Shown: piece by piece, positions 1-13,571 of the stretch
How the letters are laid out: each line of letters opens with the position of its first letter
Numbering within the stretch: position 1 is the first letter of the stretch
From: Pleodorina starrii
Lineage: Eukaryota > Chlorophyta > Chlorophyceae > Chlamydomonadales > Volvocaceae
Direction: 5' to 3'
DNA: 64,000 bases
NCBI GenBank assembly: GCA_030267565.1
Contig: BRXU01000007.1
Location: forward strand, 3,410,001-3,474,000
The notes under the pieces: model-generated
What the model was told of the DNA's origin: nothing
Seen by the model: only the letters and a program-made list of their open reading frames with translations
The model's database searches: none
Translations under genes and position numbers: made by a program

Positions 1-3000
1 GGCCCGAGGCTGGGCCCATGGCCCGAGGCTGGGCCCATGGGTCGAGGCTGGTCCCATGGGTCGAGGCTGGGCCCATGGGTCGAGGCTAGGCCCATTGCCC
101 GAGGCTGGGCCCATGGGTCGAGGTAAGGCCCATGGGTCGAGGCTGGGCCCATGGGCCGGGGCTGGGCCCATGGGTCGAGGCTGGGCCCATGGGTCGAGGC
201 TGGGCCCATGGGTCGAGGCTGGGCCCGTGGGTCGAGGCTGGGCCCATGGATCGATGCTGGCCCATGGGTCGAGAGTGGGCCCATGGGTCGAGGCTGGGCC
301 CATGGGTCGAGGCTGGGCCCATGGCCCGAGGCTGGGCCCATGGCCCGAGGCTGGGCCCATGGGTCGAGGCTGGGCCCATGGGTCGAGGCTGGGCCCATGG
401 GTCGAGGCTGGGCCCATGGGTCGAGGCTAGGCCCATGGCCCGAGGCTGGGCCCTTGGGTCGAGGCTGGGCCCATGGGTCGAGGCTGGGCCCATGGGTCGA
501 GGCTGGTCCCATGGGTCAAGGCTGCGCCCATGGGTCGAGGATAGGCTCATGTCCTGAGGCTGGGCCCATGGGTCGGGGCTGGGCCCATGGGTCGAGGCTG
601 GGCCCATGGGTCGAGGCTGGGCCCATGGGTCGAGGCTGGGCCCATGGGTCGAGGCTAGGCCCATGCCCCGAGGCTGGGCCCTTGGGTCGAGGCTGGGCCC
701 ATGGGTCGAGGCTGGGCCCATGGGTCGAGGCTGGGCCCATGGGCCGAGGCTCGGTCCATGGCCCGAGGCTGGGCCCATGGCCCGAGGCTGGGCCCATGGG
801 TCGAGGCGGGGCCCATGGGTCGAGGCTGGGCCCATGGGTCGAGGCTGGGCCCATGGGTCGAGGCTGGGCCCATGGGTCGAGGCTGGGCCCGTGGGTCGAG
901 GCTGGGCCCATGGATCGATGCTGGCCCATGGGTCGAGAGTGGGCCCATGGGTCGAGGCTGGGCCCATGGGTCGAGGCTGGGCCCATGGCCCTAGGCTGGG
1001 CCCATGGCCCGAGGCTGGGCCCATGGGTCGAGGCGGGGCCCATGGGTCGAGGCTGGGCCCATGGGTCGAGGCTGGGCCCATGGATCGATGCTGGCCCATG
1101 GGTCGAGGCTGGGCCCATTGGCCGGGGCTGGGCCCATTGGTCGAGGCTGGGCCCATGGGTCGAGGCTGGGCCCATGGGTCGAGGCTGGGCCCATGGGTCG
1201 AGGCTGGGCCCATGGCCCAAGGCTTGGCCCATGGGTCGAGGCTTGGCCCATGGGTCGAGGCTGGGCCCATGGGTCGAGGCTGGTCCCATGGGTCAAGGCT
1301 GCGCCCATGGGTCGAGGCTAGGCTCATGTCCTGAGGCTGGGCCCATGGGTCGGGGCTGGGCCCATGGGTCGAGGCTGGGCCCATGGGTCGAGGCTGGGCC
1401 CATGGGTCGAGGCTGGGCCCATGGGTCGAGGCTAGGCCCATGGCCCGAGGCTGGGCCCTTGGGTCGAGGCTGGGCCCATGGGTCGAGGCTGGGCCCATGG
1501 GTCGAGGCTGGGGCCATGGGCCGAGGCTCGGTCCATGGCCCGAGGCTGGGCCCATGGCCCGAGGCTGGGCCCATGGGTCGAGGCGGGGCCCATGGGTCGA
1601 GGCTGGGCCCATGGGTCGAGGCTGGGCCCATGGGTCGAGGCTGGGCCCATGGGTCGAGGCTGGGCCCGTGGGTCGAGGCTGGGCCCATGGGTCGAGGCTG
1701 GGCCCATGGGTCGAGGCTGGGCCCATGGGCCGAGGCTCGGTCCATGGCCCGAGGCTGGGCCCATGGCCCGAGGCTGGGCCCATGGGTCGAGGCGGGGCCC
1801 ATGGGTCGAGGCTGGGCCCATGGGTCGAGGCTGGGCCCATGGGTCGAGGCTGGGCCCATGGGTCGAGGCTGGGCCCGTGGGTCGAGGCTGGGCCCATGGA
1901 TCGATGCTGGCCCATGGGTCGAGAGTGGGCCCATGGGTCGAGGCTGGGCCCATGGGTCGAGGCTGGGCCCATGGCCCTAGGCTGGGCCCATGGCCCGAGG
2001 CTGGGCCCATGGGCCGAGGCTCGGTCCATGGCCCGAGGCTGGGCCCATGGCCCGAGGCTGGGCCCATGGGTCGAGGCGGGGCCCATGGGTCGAGGCTGGG
2101 CCCATGGGTCGAGGCTGGGCCCATGGGTCGAGGCTGGGCCCATGGGTCGAGGCGGGGCCCATGGGTCGAGGCTGGGCCCATGGGTCGAGGCTGGGCCCAT
2201 GGATCGATGCTGGCCCATGGGTCGAGGCTGGGCCCATTGGCCGGGGCTGGGCCCATTGGTCGAGGCTGGGCCCATGGGTCGAGGCTGGGCCCATGGGTCG
2301 AGGCTGGGCCCATGGGTCGAGGCTGGGCCCATGGCCCAAGGCTTGGCCCATGGGTCGAGGCTTGGCCCATGGGTCGAGGCTGGGCCCATGGGTCGAGGCT
2401 GGTCCCATGGGTCAAGGCTGCGCCCATGGGTCGAGGCTAGGCTCATGTCCTGAGGCTGGGCCCATGGGTCGGGGCTGGGCCCATGGGTCGAGGCTGGGCC
2501 CATGGGTCGAGGCTGGGCCCATGGGTCGAGGCTGGGCCCATGGGTCGAGGCTAGGCCCATGGCCCGAGGCTGGGCCCTTGGGTCGAGGCTGGGCCCATGG
2601 GTCGAGGCTGGGCCCATGGGTCGAGGCTGGGCCCATGGGCCGAGGCTCGGTCCATGGCCCGAGGCTGGGCCCATGGCCCGAGGCTGGGCCCATGGGTCGA
2701 GGCTGGGCCCATGGGTCGAGGCTGGGCCCATGGGTCGAGGCTGGGCCCATGGGTCGAGGCTGGGCCCATGGGTCGAGGCTGGGCCCGTGGGTCGAGGCTG
2801 GGCCCATGGATCGATGCTGGCCCATGGGTCGAGTGTGGGCCCAGTGGTCGAGGCTGGGCCCATGGGTCGAGGCTGGGCCCATGGGTCGAGGCTGGGCCCG
2901 TGGGTCGAGGCTGGGCCCATGGATCGATGCTGGCCCATGGGTCGAGAGTGGGCCCATGGGTCGAGGCTGGGCCCATGGGTCGAGGCTGGGCCCATGGCCC

Positions 3001-6000
3001 GAGGCTGGGCCCATGGCCCGAGGCTGGGCCCATGGGTCGAGGCTGGTCCCATGGGTCGAGGCTGGGCCCATGGGTCGAGGCTGGGCCCATGGGTCGAGGC
3101 TGGGCCCATGGGTCGAGGCTAGGCCCATGGCCCGAGGCTGGGCCCTTGGGTCGAGGCTGGGCCCATGGGTCGAGGCTGGGCCCATGGGTCGAGGCTGGGC
3201 CCATGGGTCGAGGCTGGGCCCGTGGGTCGAGGCTGGGCCCATGGATCGATGCTGGCCCATGGGTCGAGGCTGGGCCCATTGGCCGGGGCTGGGCCCATTG
3301 GTCGAGGCTAGGCTCATGGCCCGAGGCTGGGCCCATGGGTCGAGGCTGGGCCCATGGGTCGAGGCTGGGCCCATGGCCCAAGGCTTGGCCCATGGGTCGA
3401 GGCTTGGCCCATGGGTCGAGGCTGGGCCCATGGGTCGAGGCTGGTCCCATGGGTCGAGGCTGGGCCCATGGATCGATGCTGGCCCGCCCATGGGTCGAGA
3501 GTGGGCCCATGGGTCGAGGCTGGGCCCATGGGTCGAGGCTAGGCCCATGGCCCGAGGCTGGGCCCTTGGGTCGAGGCTGGGCCCATGGGTCGAGGCTGGG
3601 CCCATGGGTCGAGGCTGGGCCCATGGGCCGAGGCTCGGTCCATGGGCCGAGGCTGGGCCCATGGGTCGAGGCTGGGCCCATGGTACGAGGCTGGGAACAT
3701 GGGTCGAGGCTGGTCCCATGGGTCGAGGCTGGGCCCATGGGTCAAGGCTGGGCCCATGGGTCGAGGCTAGGCTCATGTCCTGAGGCTGGGCCCATGGGTC
3801 GGGGCTGGGCCCATGGGCCGAGGCTGGGCCAATGGGTCGAGGCTGGGCCCATGGCCCGAGGCTGGGCCCATGGGTCGAGGCTAGGCCCATGGCCCGAGGC
3901 TGGGCCCTTGGGTCGAGGCTGGGCCCATGGGTCGAGGCTGGGCCCATGGGTCGAGGCTGGGCCCATGGGTCGAGGCTGGGCCCGTGGGTCGAGGCTGGGC
4001 CCATGGATCGATGCTGGCCCATGGGTCGAGGCTGGGCCCATTGGCCGGGGCTGGGCCCATTGGTCGAGGCTAGGCTCATGGCCCGAGGCTGGGCCCATGG
4101 GTCGAGGCTGGGCCCATGGGTCGAGGCTGGGCCCGTGGGTCGAGGCTGGGCCCATGGATCGATGCTGGCCCATGGGTCGAGAGTGGGCCCAGTGGTCGAG
4201 GCTGGGCCCATGGGTCGAGGCTGGGCCCATGGGTCGAGGCTGGGCCCATGGGTCGAGGCTGGGCCCGTGGGTCGAGGCTGGGCCCATGGATCGATGCTGG
4301 CCCATGGGTCGAGGCTGGGCCCATTGGCCGGGGCTGGGCCCATTGGTCGAGGCTAGGCTCATGGCCCGAGGCTGGGCCCATGGGTCGAGGCTGGGCCCAT
4401 GGGTCGAGGCTGGGCCCATGGCCCAAGGCTTGGCCCATGGGTCGAGGCTTGGCCCATGGGTCGAGGCTGGGCCCATGGGTCGAGGCTGGTCCCATGGGTC
4501 GAGGTTGGGCCCATGGATCGATGCTGGCCCGCCCATGGGTCGAGAGTGGGCCCATGGGTCGAGGCTGGGCCCATGGGTCGAGGCTAGGCCCATGGCCCGA
4601 GGCTGGGCCCTTGGGTCGAGGCTGGGCCCATGGGTCGAGGCTGGGCCCATGGGTCGAGGCTGGGCCCATGGGCCGAGGCTCGGTCCATGGGCCGAGGCTG
4701 GGCCCATGGGTCGAGGCTGGGCCCATGGTACGAGGCTGAGAACATGGGTCGAGGCTGGTCCCATGGGTCGAGGCTGGGCCCATGGGTCAAGGCTGGGCCC
4801 ATGGGTCGAGGCTAGGCTCATGTCCTGAGGCTGGGCCCATGGGTCGGGGCTGGGCCCATGGGCCGAGGCTGGGCCAATGGGTCGAGGCTGGGCCCATGGC
4901 CCGAGGCTGGGCCCATGGGTCGAGGCTGGTCCCATGGGTCGAGGCTGGGCCCATGGGTCGAGGCTGGGCCCATGGGTCGAGGCTGGGCCCATGGGTCGAG
5001 GCTAGGCCCATGGCCCGAGGCTGGGCCCTTGGGTCGAGGCTGGGCCCATGGGTCGAGGCTGGGCCCATGGGTCGAGGCTGGGCCCATGGGCCGAGGCTCG
5101 GTCCATGGGCCGAGGCTGGGCCCATGGGCCGAGGCTGGGCCCATTGGCCGGGGCTGGGCCCATTGGTCGAGGCTAGGCCCATGGCCCGAGGCTGGGCCCA
5201 TGGGTCGAGGCTGGGCCCATGGGTCGAGGCTGGGCCCATGGCCCAAGGCTGGGCCCATGGGTCGAGGCTTGGCCCATGGGTCGAGGCTGGGCCCATGGGT
5301 CGAGGCTGGTCCCATGGGTCGAGGCTGGGCCCATGGGCCGAGGCTGGGCCCATGGGTCGAGGCTGGGCCCATGGGTCGAGGCTGGGCCCATGGGTCGAGA
5401 CTGGGCCCGTGGCCCGAGGCTGGGCCCATGGGTCGAGGCTGGGCCCATGGGTCGAGGCTGGGCCCATGGGTCGAGGCTGGGCCCATGGGTCGAGGCTAGG
5501 CCCATTGCCCGAGGCTGGGCCCATGGGTCGAGGTTAGGCCCATGGGTCGAGGCTGGGCCCATGGGCCGGGGCTGGGCCCATGGGTCGAGGCTGGGCCCAT
5601 GGGTCGAGGCTGGGCCCATGGGTCGAGGCTGGGCCCGTGGGTCGAGGCTGGGCCCATGGATCGATGCTGGCCCATGGGTCGAGAGTGGGCCCATGGGTCG
5701 AGGCTGGGCCCATGGGTCGAGGCTGGGCCCATGGCCCTAGGCTGGGCCCATGGCCCGATGCTGGGCCCATGGGTCGAGGCGGGGCCCATGGGTCGAGGCT
5801 GGGCCCATGGGTCGAGGCTGGGCCCATGGATCGATGCTGGCCCATGGGTCGAGGCTGGGCCCATGGGCCGGGGCTGGGCCCATTGGTCGAGGCTAGGCTC
5901 ATGGCCCGAGGCTGGGCCCATGGGTCGAGGCTGGGCCCATGGGTCGAGGCTGGGCCCATGGCCCAAGGCTTGGCCCATGGGTCGAGGCTTGGCCCATGGG

Positions 6001-9000
6001 TCGAGGCTGGGCCCATGGGTCGAGGCTGGTCCCATGGGTCAAGGCTGCGCCCATGGGTCGAGGCTAGGCTCATGTCCTGAGGCTGGGCCCATGGGTCGGG
6101 GCTGGGCCCATGGGTCGAGGCTGGGCCCATGGGTCGAGGCTGGGCCCATGGGTCGAGGCTGGGCCCATGGGTCGAGGCTAGGCCCATGGCCCGAGGCTGG
6201 GCCCTTGGGTCGAGGCTGGGCCCATGGGTCGAGGCTGGGCCCATGGGTCGAGGCTGGGCCCATGGGCCGAGGCTCGGTCCATGGCCCGAGGCTGGGCCCA
6301 TGGCCCGAGGCTGGGCCCATGGGTCGAGGCGGGGCCCATGGGTCGAGGCTGGGCCCATGGGTCGAGGCTGGGCCCATGGGTCGAGGCTGGGCCCATGGGT
6401 CGAGGCTGGGCCCGTGGGTCGAGGCTGGGCCCATGGATCGATGCTGGCCCATGGGTCGAGAGTGGGCCCATGGGTCGAGGCTGGGCCCATGGGTCGAGGC
6501 TGGGCCCATGGCCCGAGGCTGGGCCCATGGCCCGAGGCTGGGCCCATGGGTCGAGGCGGGGCCCATGGGTCGAGGCTGGGCCCATGGGTCGAGGCTGGGC
6601 CCATGGGCCGGGGCTGGGCCCATGGGCCGAGGATGGGCCCATGGTTCGAGGCTGGGCCCATGGTTCGAGGCTGGGCCCATGGCCCGAGGCTGGGCCCATG
6701 GGTCGAGGCTGGGCCCATGGGTCGAGGCTGGGCCCATGGGTCGAGGCTGGTCCCATGGGTCGAGGCTGGGCCCATGGGTCGAGGCTGGGCCCATGGGTCG
6801 AGGCTGGGCCCATGGGTCGAGGCTGGGCCCATGGGTCGAGGCTGGGCCCAGTGGTCGAGGCTGGGCCCATGGGTCGAGGCTGGGCCCATGGGTCGAGGCT
6901 GGGCCCGTGGGTCGAGGCTGGGCCCATGGATCGATGCTGGCCCATGGGTCGAGAGTGGGCCCATGGGTCGAGGCTGGGCCCATGGGTCGAGGCTGGGCCC
7001 ATGGCCCGAGGCTGGGCCCATGGCCCGAGGCTGGGCCCATGGGTCGAGGCTGGTCCCATGGGTCGAGGCTGGGCCCATGGGTCGAGGCTGGGCCCATGGG
7101 TCGAGGCTGGGCCCATGGGTCGAGGCTAGGCCCATGGCCCGAGGCTGGGCCCTTGGGTCGAGGCTGGGCCCATGGGTCGAGGCTGGGCCCATGGGTCGAG
7201 GCTGGGCCCATGGGCCGAGGCTCGGTCCATGGCCCGAGGCTGGGCCCATGGCCCGAGGCTGGGCCCATGGGTCGAGGCGGGGCCCATGGGTCGAGGCTGG
7301 GCCCATGGGTCGAGGCTGGGCCCATGGGTCGAGGCTGGGCCCATGGGTCGAGGCTGGGCCCGTGGGTCGAGGCTGGGCCCATGGACCGATGCTGGCCCAT
7401 GGGTCGAGAGTGGGCCCATGGGTCGAGGCTGGGCCCATGGGTCGAGGCTGGGCCCATGGCCCGAGGCTGGGCCCATGGCCCGAGGCTGGGCCCATGGGTC
7501 GAGGCGGGGCCCATGGGTCGAGGCTGGGCCCATGGGTCGAGGCTGGGCCCATGGGCCGGGGCTGGGCCCATGGGCCGAGGATGGGCCCATGGGTCGAGGC
7601 TGGGCCCATGGGTCGAGGCTGGGCCCATGGCCCGAGGCTGGGCCCATGGGTCGAGGCTGGGCCCATGGGTCGAGGCTGGGCCCATGGGTCGAGGCTGGTC
7701 CCATGGGTCGAGGCTGGGCCCATGGGTCGAGGCTGGGCCCATGGGTCGAGGCTGGGCCCATGGGTCGAGGCTGGGCCCATGGGTCGAGGCTGGGCCCAGT
7801 GGTCGAGGCTGGGCCCATGGGTCGTGGCTGGGCCCATGGGTCGAGGCTGGGCCCGTGGGTCGAGGCTGGGCCCATGGATCGATGCTGGCCCATGGGTCGA
7901 GAGTGGGCCCATGGGTCGAGGCTGGGCCCATGGGTCGAGGCTGGGCCCATGGCCCGAGGCTGGGCCCATGGCCCGAGGCTGGGCCCATGGGTCGAGGCTG
8001 GTCCCATGGGTCGAGGCTGGGCCCATGGGTCGAGGCTGGGCCCATGGGTCGAGGCTTGGCCCATGGGTCGAGGCTGGGCCCATGGGTCGAGGCTTGGCCC
8101 AGTGGTCGAGGCTGGGCCCATGGGTCGAGGCTGGGCCCATGGGTCGAGGCTGGGCCCGTGGGTCGAGGCTGGGCCCATGGATCGATGCTGGCCCATGGGT
8201 CGAGGCTGGGCCCATTGGCCGGGGCTGGGCCCATTGGTCGAGGCTAGGCTCATGGCCCGAGGCTGGGCCCATGGGTCGAGGCTGGGCCCATGGGTCGAGG
8301 CTGGGCCCATGGCCCAAGGCTTGGCCCATGGGTCGAGGCTTGGCCCATGGGTCGAGGCTGGGCCCATGGGTCGAGGCTGGTCCCATGGGTCGAGGCTGGG
8401 CCCATGGATCGATGCTGGCCCGCCCATGGGTCGAGAGTGGGCCCATGGGTCGAGGCTGGGCCCATGGGTCGAGGCTAGGCCCATGGCCCGAGGCTGGGCC
8501 CTTGGGTCGAGGCTGGGCCCATGGGTCGAGGCTGGGCCCATGGGTCGAGGCTGGGCCCATGGGTCGAGGCTGGGCCCATGGGCCGAGGCTCGGTCCATGG
8601 GCCGAGGCTGGGCCCATGGGTCGAGGCTGGGCCCATGGTACGAGGCTGGGAACATGGGTCGAGGCTGGTCCCATGGGTCGAGGCTGGGCCCATGGGTCAA
8701 GGCTGGGCCCATGGGTCGAGGCTAGGCTCATGTCCTGAGGCTGGGCCCATGGGTCGGGGCTGGGCCCATGGGCCGAGGCTGGGCCAATGGGTCGAGGCTA
8801 GGCCCATGGCCCGAGGCTGGGCCCATGGGTCGAGGCTGGTCCCATGGGTCGAGGCTGGGCCCATGGGTCGAGGCTGGGCCCATGGGTCGAGGCTGGGCCC
8901 ATGGGTCGAAGCTAGGCCCATGGCCCGAGGCTGGGCCCTTGGGTCGAGGCTGGGCCCATGGGCCGGGGCTGGGCCCATGGGTCGAGGCTGGGCCCATGGG

Positions 9001-9610
9001 CCTAAGCTGGGCCCATGGGTCGAGGCTGGGCCCATGGGTCGAGTTTAGGCCCATGGGCCGAGGCTGGGCCTGTGGCCCGAGGCTGGGCCCATGGATCGAG
9101 GCTGGGCCCATGGGTCGAGGCTGGGCCCATGGGTCGAGGCTGGGCCCATGGGTCGATGCTGGGCCCATGGGTCGAGGCTGGGCCCATGGGTCGAGGCTGG
9201 GCCCATGGGTCGAGGCTGGGCCCATGGGCCGGGGCTGGGCCCATGGGTCGAGGCTGGGCCCATGGGTCGAGGTAAGGCCCATGGGTCGAGGCTGGGCCCA
9301 TGGGTCGAGGCTGGGCCCATGGGCCGAGGCTAGGCCCATAGGTCGAGGCTGGGCCCATGGGCCGAGGCTGGGCCCATGGGTCGAGGCTGGGCCCATGGGC
9401 CGGGGCTGGGCCCATGGGTCGAGGCTGGGCCCATGGGTCGAGGCCGGGGCGCCGGGCCCATGGGTCGAGGCTGGGCCCATGGGTCGAGGCCGGGGCGCCT
9501 GGCCCATGGCCCGAGGCTGGGCCCATGGGTCGAGGCTGGGCCCATGCGTCGAGGCTGGGCCCATGGGTCGAGGCTGGTCCCATGGGTCGAGGCTGGGCCC
9601 ATGGGCCGAG
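1..9610. repeat. 19-bp minisatellite with higher-order repeats
   Basis: The block is an uninterrupted array of about 500 copies of a 19-bp unit, consensus GGCCCATGGGTCGAGGCTG. Recurrent variants replace GGTCGAGG with GCCCGAGG or GCCGGGGC, and an 18-bp variant contains ATCGATGC. It starts before the window and stops abruptly at the AAATCATGATTTTTATT sequence. Blocks of units recur at distances of roughly 948 bp (6224 versus 7172), 1045 bp (3314-3783 versus 4359-4828) and 1119 bp (units ending near 1334 and 2453), so it is a nested higher-order array. The unit lacks stop codons in most frames, and because 19 is not a multiple of 3 all frames are visited in turn. This creates open frames of up to 1065 codons on both strands with a 19-residue period. 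I regard these as artefacts. Confidence 0.95.
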
Positions 9611-10311
9611 AAATCATGATTTTTATTATTGTTACAGTGGATATCCCTGTCGGTGCATTGCTTCCACGCATCTGATGGCGGCAATCACGTACGCACGGCA
9701 GTATCCATCAACAGGCGAGACCACGCACCAATGTTTTATTTGGGTTAAATCAGATCACAGTCATCTCGAATCACCAACCATCGGTCCTGGTTAAATACGC
9801 GAGACATCCATCCATCCATCCATTATCAGCATCAGCCTCGCTCTGCTGCCTCGCTGCCCCTTCCAGAAGCCACGCGTGCGACGCCGGCGGGCCGGTTGCA
9901 TACCATCAATCAGCTCTATCAGGACCAGGCCACAAGAGTATCGAGAGCAGCAAATCAGCAACGAAGTAAGTAAAAGACCCGGACAGGGAGGATTGTTCCA
10001 AACAACTATCCCAGCTGAAGAGATCACTTCCGCAGATAGACACACAGCAGGAGGTCACTGCTAGCGTCCCAATCAAGTAAGTATTCTTCATGCATGCATG
10101 CAGGTGCCCCGCATTACGAGTGGCCGGCAACCTGTCCGCTCCCGTTGCTTGATCGCACACTTACGGTACGTAAATCGCTGCCTCACCATACATAACTGTG
10201 GCGGCTGGCGGCTGATGATGAGCACGCACGCATGTCACGAAATAATCACCGACCGCACACGGGCATTTATTTGTTGGGCGCGTAGAAGTCACGCTGCCTA
10301 TCCCCGCACTC
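9611..10311. other. 3' flank of copy A, no gene seen
   Basis: This stretch lies between the minisatellite and the stop codon of copy A. A TGTAA on the minus strand (plus-strand TTACA, 9632-9636) sits about 680 nt past that stop and about 22 bp from the edge of the minisatellite. The spacing resembles that in sister copies, so it is the likely polyadenylation signal. A short CATC microsatellite lies at about 9806-9826. I see no other gene. Confidence 0.5.
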
Positions 10312-13300
10312 TCACGGCGGGGTCGTCTGGCCGTAGCACAACGCGTACTGCCTCTCGGTGCAGTACCGCGCGTACGCCTCTCCAGTGCCGGCGGGGTCGA
10401 CGAAGGCGCAGTAGTTGCCCGTCTGGCCGTACACCCAGCAGCCAGCGCCGCTGTTGTAGCACAGCGCCCCAATCGCCGCTGCAGGGACGAAAACAGCGAT
10501 GGCCGCGCGGGTGTATGCGGGCATACATAGTAATGATGATTGCAACCGTTCGCAGTGCGACAACTTACGCAACGTGGGAGGGACAACCTACCAGCCCAGA
10601 ACTACATACCAACGGGGCGTAGGTACAACGGTCTATATCTGTCCGCACGTAGCACGTGAGCTCCCATATATACACAGCGAAACGTCGCTCGCTGCAGCAG
10701 CAGCCTCGCCTCGTTGTCCAAGCTTATTAGTCTGGCAGGCGCGGGCGGTCTTTTGCGGGGCCTTGCCGCCAACAGTGCTGATACTCGCGGCACCGACGCC
10801 TTGCTTCTTACGGCGTTATTTTAAGCAGCGCACAAATTTTATGAATGCCCAGCCACCGCCGCGGACAGATAGCATTTCCTATTTTCCTGGGAATGAGTCT
10901 CCCTTTCGATCTGCCATTGCGTACCTTACAAATTGATTCCCGCCCTACTGCTCATCGCCCGCCGTACCTTCGTGTTCGCGCTTGTCGTACGGCACCGGGG
11001 CATATCCCCACCCGTAGCAGAATTCGACTGCCTGGCTGTACGTATATTTGGCCGTGGAGAAGATGTAAATGTCTTTTTTCTTGGACATGTAAGCCTGGAA
11101 CTCCATGACTGTGGATATGTTCATGTATGTGGGCAGCCCCGTCGCCAGGCGAGCCGATTAGCCATGCGGTTATGTGGATCGAAGGAAGCGGCATGAAGGG
11201 AGCAGGGTCAGGGCATCAGCAGCCGAAGGTGGATCGGAGTTTATACTCTATGTATGTGTGGCTAGCTAGCGGGCAACCGCGCGGCGCACCTCAACATGGT
11301 ACGTAAGCACGGGGGTGCGCGAACGTGGTGAGTGGAACCGTTATAGATTCCACATTGCCTGGCGGAAGCAAGCTGCGGCGGAAGCTGGAAGACTCCGCCG
11401 CCATCTGCAGCGGGGCCAGCTCCTCCGGTGCGGCTACCATACATTGACGAAATACTCTTATGTGTGTACATCACGTAGGTCCCCTTCACTGGTTCGTTGG
11501 CCCTCCCTGGGTGGCCCTCCCTGGGTGGCCCTCCCTGCTGCGTGGCAAGACGGAATGGTTCACGGAATCTGATACCACCCTAGCTATCTATCTACCGACA
11601 TGTTGTGGCCTTACGTTCAGCCTTTATACCCTTTATTTGCCCCTCCCTGGAAGCCTACCAGGGGGCGAGACAGGCGGCAATGGCGGCGGGCTCCTCCGAA
11701 CCTGCGGTGATAACACATAACATATGCGGAAAGGGCGAGGGAATGTTCGTCCAGGCAACGGCTGGAATCAAAGAGCGATACATTGCATGCGCAAATGCGT
11801 TGCAACCACCATCGGCGGTTTTCGGTACCGTGTTGTCCCCACCTGGGGTGGTGGAGATTGCCGCCGGGGAGAAGGGCGGCTTGGAGGGGGCAGCGACGGT
11901 GGAGCGAGTGACGGCGGCGAGCGCCTTGGCGTCCGATGGGATGGTGGAAGGGGGCGGGGCGGCCGAGGAGAGGGCGACCGGGGCCGCGGCGACGGCGGGC
12001 GCGGCGACAGGGGGCGAGGCGACGGTGGGCGAGGCGACGGTGGGCGAGGCGACGGCGGGCGGGCTGTTGGCGGGCGAGGCGACGGCGGGCGGGCTGTTGG
12101 CGGGCGAGGCGACGGCGGGCGAGGTGACGGCGGGCGGGCTGACCGACGCCGAGGCTGTCGAGGAGCAGGGGAAGGAGGCCGGGGTGATGGGGGCCGCGGC
12201 GATTGTGGCCGTGGGGACGGTGGCCGCGGTGAGGGTGGCGGCGATGGTGGCCGAGGCGGCTTTGGAGACGGCGGGCTGGGCGGTTGCGGTGAGGGAGGGG
12301 CCGGTGATGGTGTAGGCGGCGACGGTGGAAGGAGAGGCGATGGTGGCGCGGGGGAGGGTGGCTCGGGCGATGGTGGTTCGGGCGATGGTGACGATGGTGA
12401 GGGAGGGAATGGCGGCGGCGGTGGAGGAGAAGGAGGCTGTGGTGGGGGCGGGAGTGAAGGTGGGGAGGGCGGTGGCGCGGGTGGGGTAGGTGGGGAGGGC
12501 GGCGGCGGGGATGGGGAAGGTGGGGAAGGCGACGGTGGAGATGGGGAGGGTGGGGAAGGCGACGGTGGGGATGGGGAGGGTGGGGAAGGCGAGGGCGGGG
12601 CTGGGGAGGGTGGGGAAGGCGACGGTGGGGATGGGGAAGGTGGGGAAGGCGGCGGCGGTGGGGCTGGCGCAGGTGGGGACGGCGGCGGCGGTGGTGCGGA
12701 GGGGGGGGAGGGCGGGGGGGGGGGTGGGGAAGGTAGGGAAGGCGATGGCGGGGCTGGTGAAGGTGGGGAAGGCGATGGCGGGGATGGAGAAGGTGGGGAG
12801 GGCGGTGGCGGGGGCGGGGAAGGTGGGAAAGGCGACGGAGGGGCTGGCGAAGGTGGGGGAGGCGACGGCGGGGATGGGGAAGGTGGGGAAGGCGACGGTG
12901 GAGATGGGGAGGGTGGGGAAGGCGACGGTGGGGATGGGGAAGGTGGGGAAGGTGAAGGCGGGGATGGGGAAGGTGGGGAGGGCGGTGGCGGGGGTGGGGA
13001 AGGTGGGGAAGGCGACGGCGGGGATGGCGAAGGCGGGGGAGGCGACGGCGGCGCGGGTGAAGGCGGCAGCGGCGGGGCGGCGCCTGGGCACACGGGGGCA
13101 AAGGACGGGAGGATAGATGGGTTGAGGGCCAGGGAATGAATGGGTGTCGGGCTGCGCTGAGGATTTGCATTCTGGCCGCTGGGATGAACCCCTTTGCGGG
13201 TTTATTTGGGTACCAGTGTCGATCGTGGTGCGGCGGTTCCTTGTTGCAAGACAGTACAGCAGGCACATCAAAGTAGTGCGGAATGAGTGGCCATCACCCC

Positions 13301-13571
13301 GAGGCCAGTCCGCAATGAGGGCTTCCAGCCAGTCACAATCCTTAACCGAACCAACCCTTATCACTATTTACTGAACGCCATGTGGCAGCGGGCTGGGAAA
13401 GGAAAGAATGGTTAGAGGGCTGGCCTCGATCCCTGACTACGTGAGTGTAAGACTAACCGAACCGAACCGATCGAGCTGCTCACCGGTGGGTGCCAGCAGC
13501 AGCATTACGGTTGACGCCAGCAGCAGGGCCGTGGCAGCACGGGGTGCCGCGCTCCTACTGGGGCATGCCAT
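10312..13571 (-). CDS. Copy A: secreted proline-rich protein with C-type-lectin-like domain
   Basis: My five-exon model on the minus strand is 13571-13484, 13083-11843, 11701-11659, 11108-10968 and 10478-10312. All junctions are GT-AG with matching phases (1, 0, 1, 1), giving about 559 residues. Exon 1 is a signal peptide with core [14 protein letters not shown]. Exon 2 (about 413 codons, the longest in the family) is [13 protein letters not shown] sequence typical of hydroxyproline-rich wall glycoproteins. Exons 4-5 encode the lectin-like fold: [11 protein letters not shown], then [26 protein letters not shown] and a final [10 protein letters not shown]. This copy is the most diverged, and its exon 4 is 12 nt longer than in sisters. 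It stands head to head with copy B. The ligand is unknown; the expected location is cell wall or extracellular matrix. The small exon 3 is the least certain part. Confidence 0.75.

Noticed and set aside
86..8738. Very long open frames (up to 1065 codons) on both strands with a 19-residue period
   Set aside because: They are produced by a 19-bp tandem unit that lacks stops; similar frames exist in several phases of both strands, with no start context, no splice structure and no domain.
1..9610. CRISPR-like array
   Set aside because: Units are contiguous with no unique spacers, and the context is a eukaryotic genome.
11724..13139. 471-codon glycine-rich open frame on the plus strand
   Set aside because: It is the antisense of the proline-rich exon 2 of copy A. 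The sense strand has matching splice phases and a signal-peptide exon.
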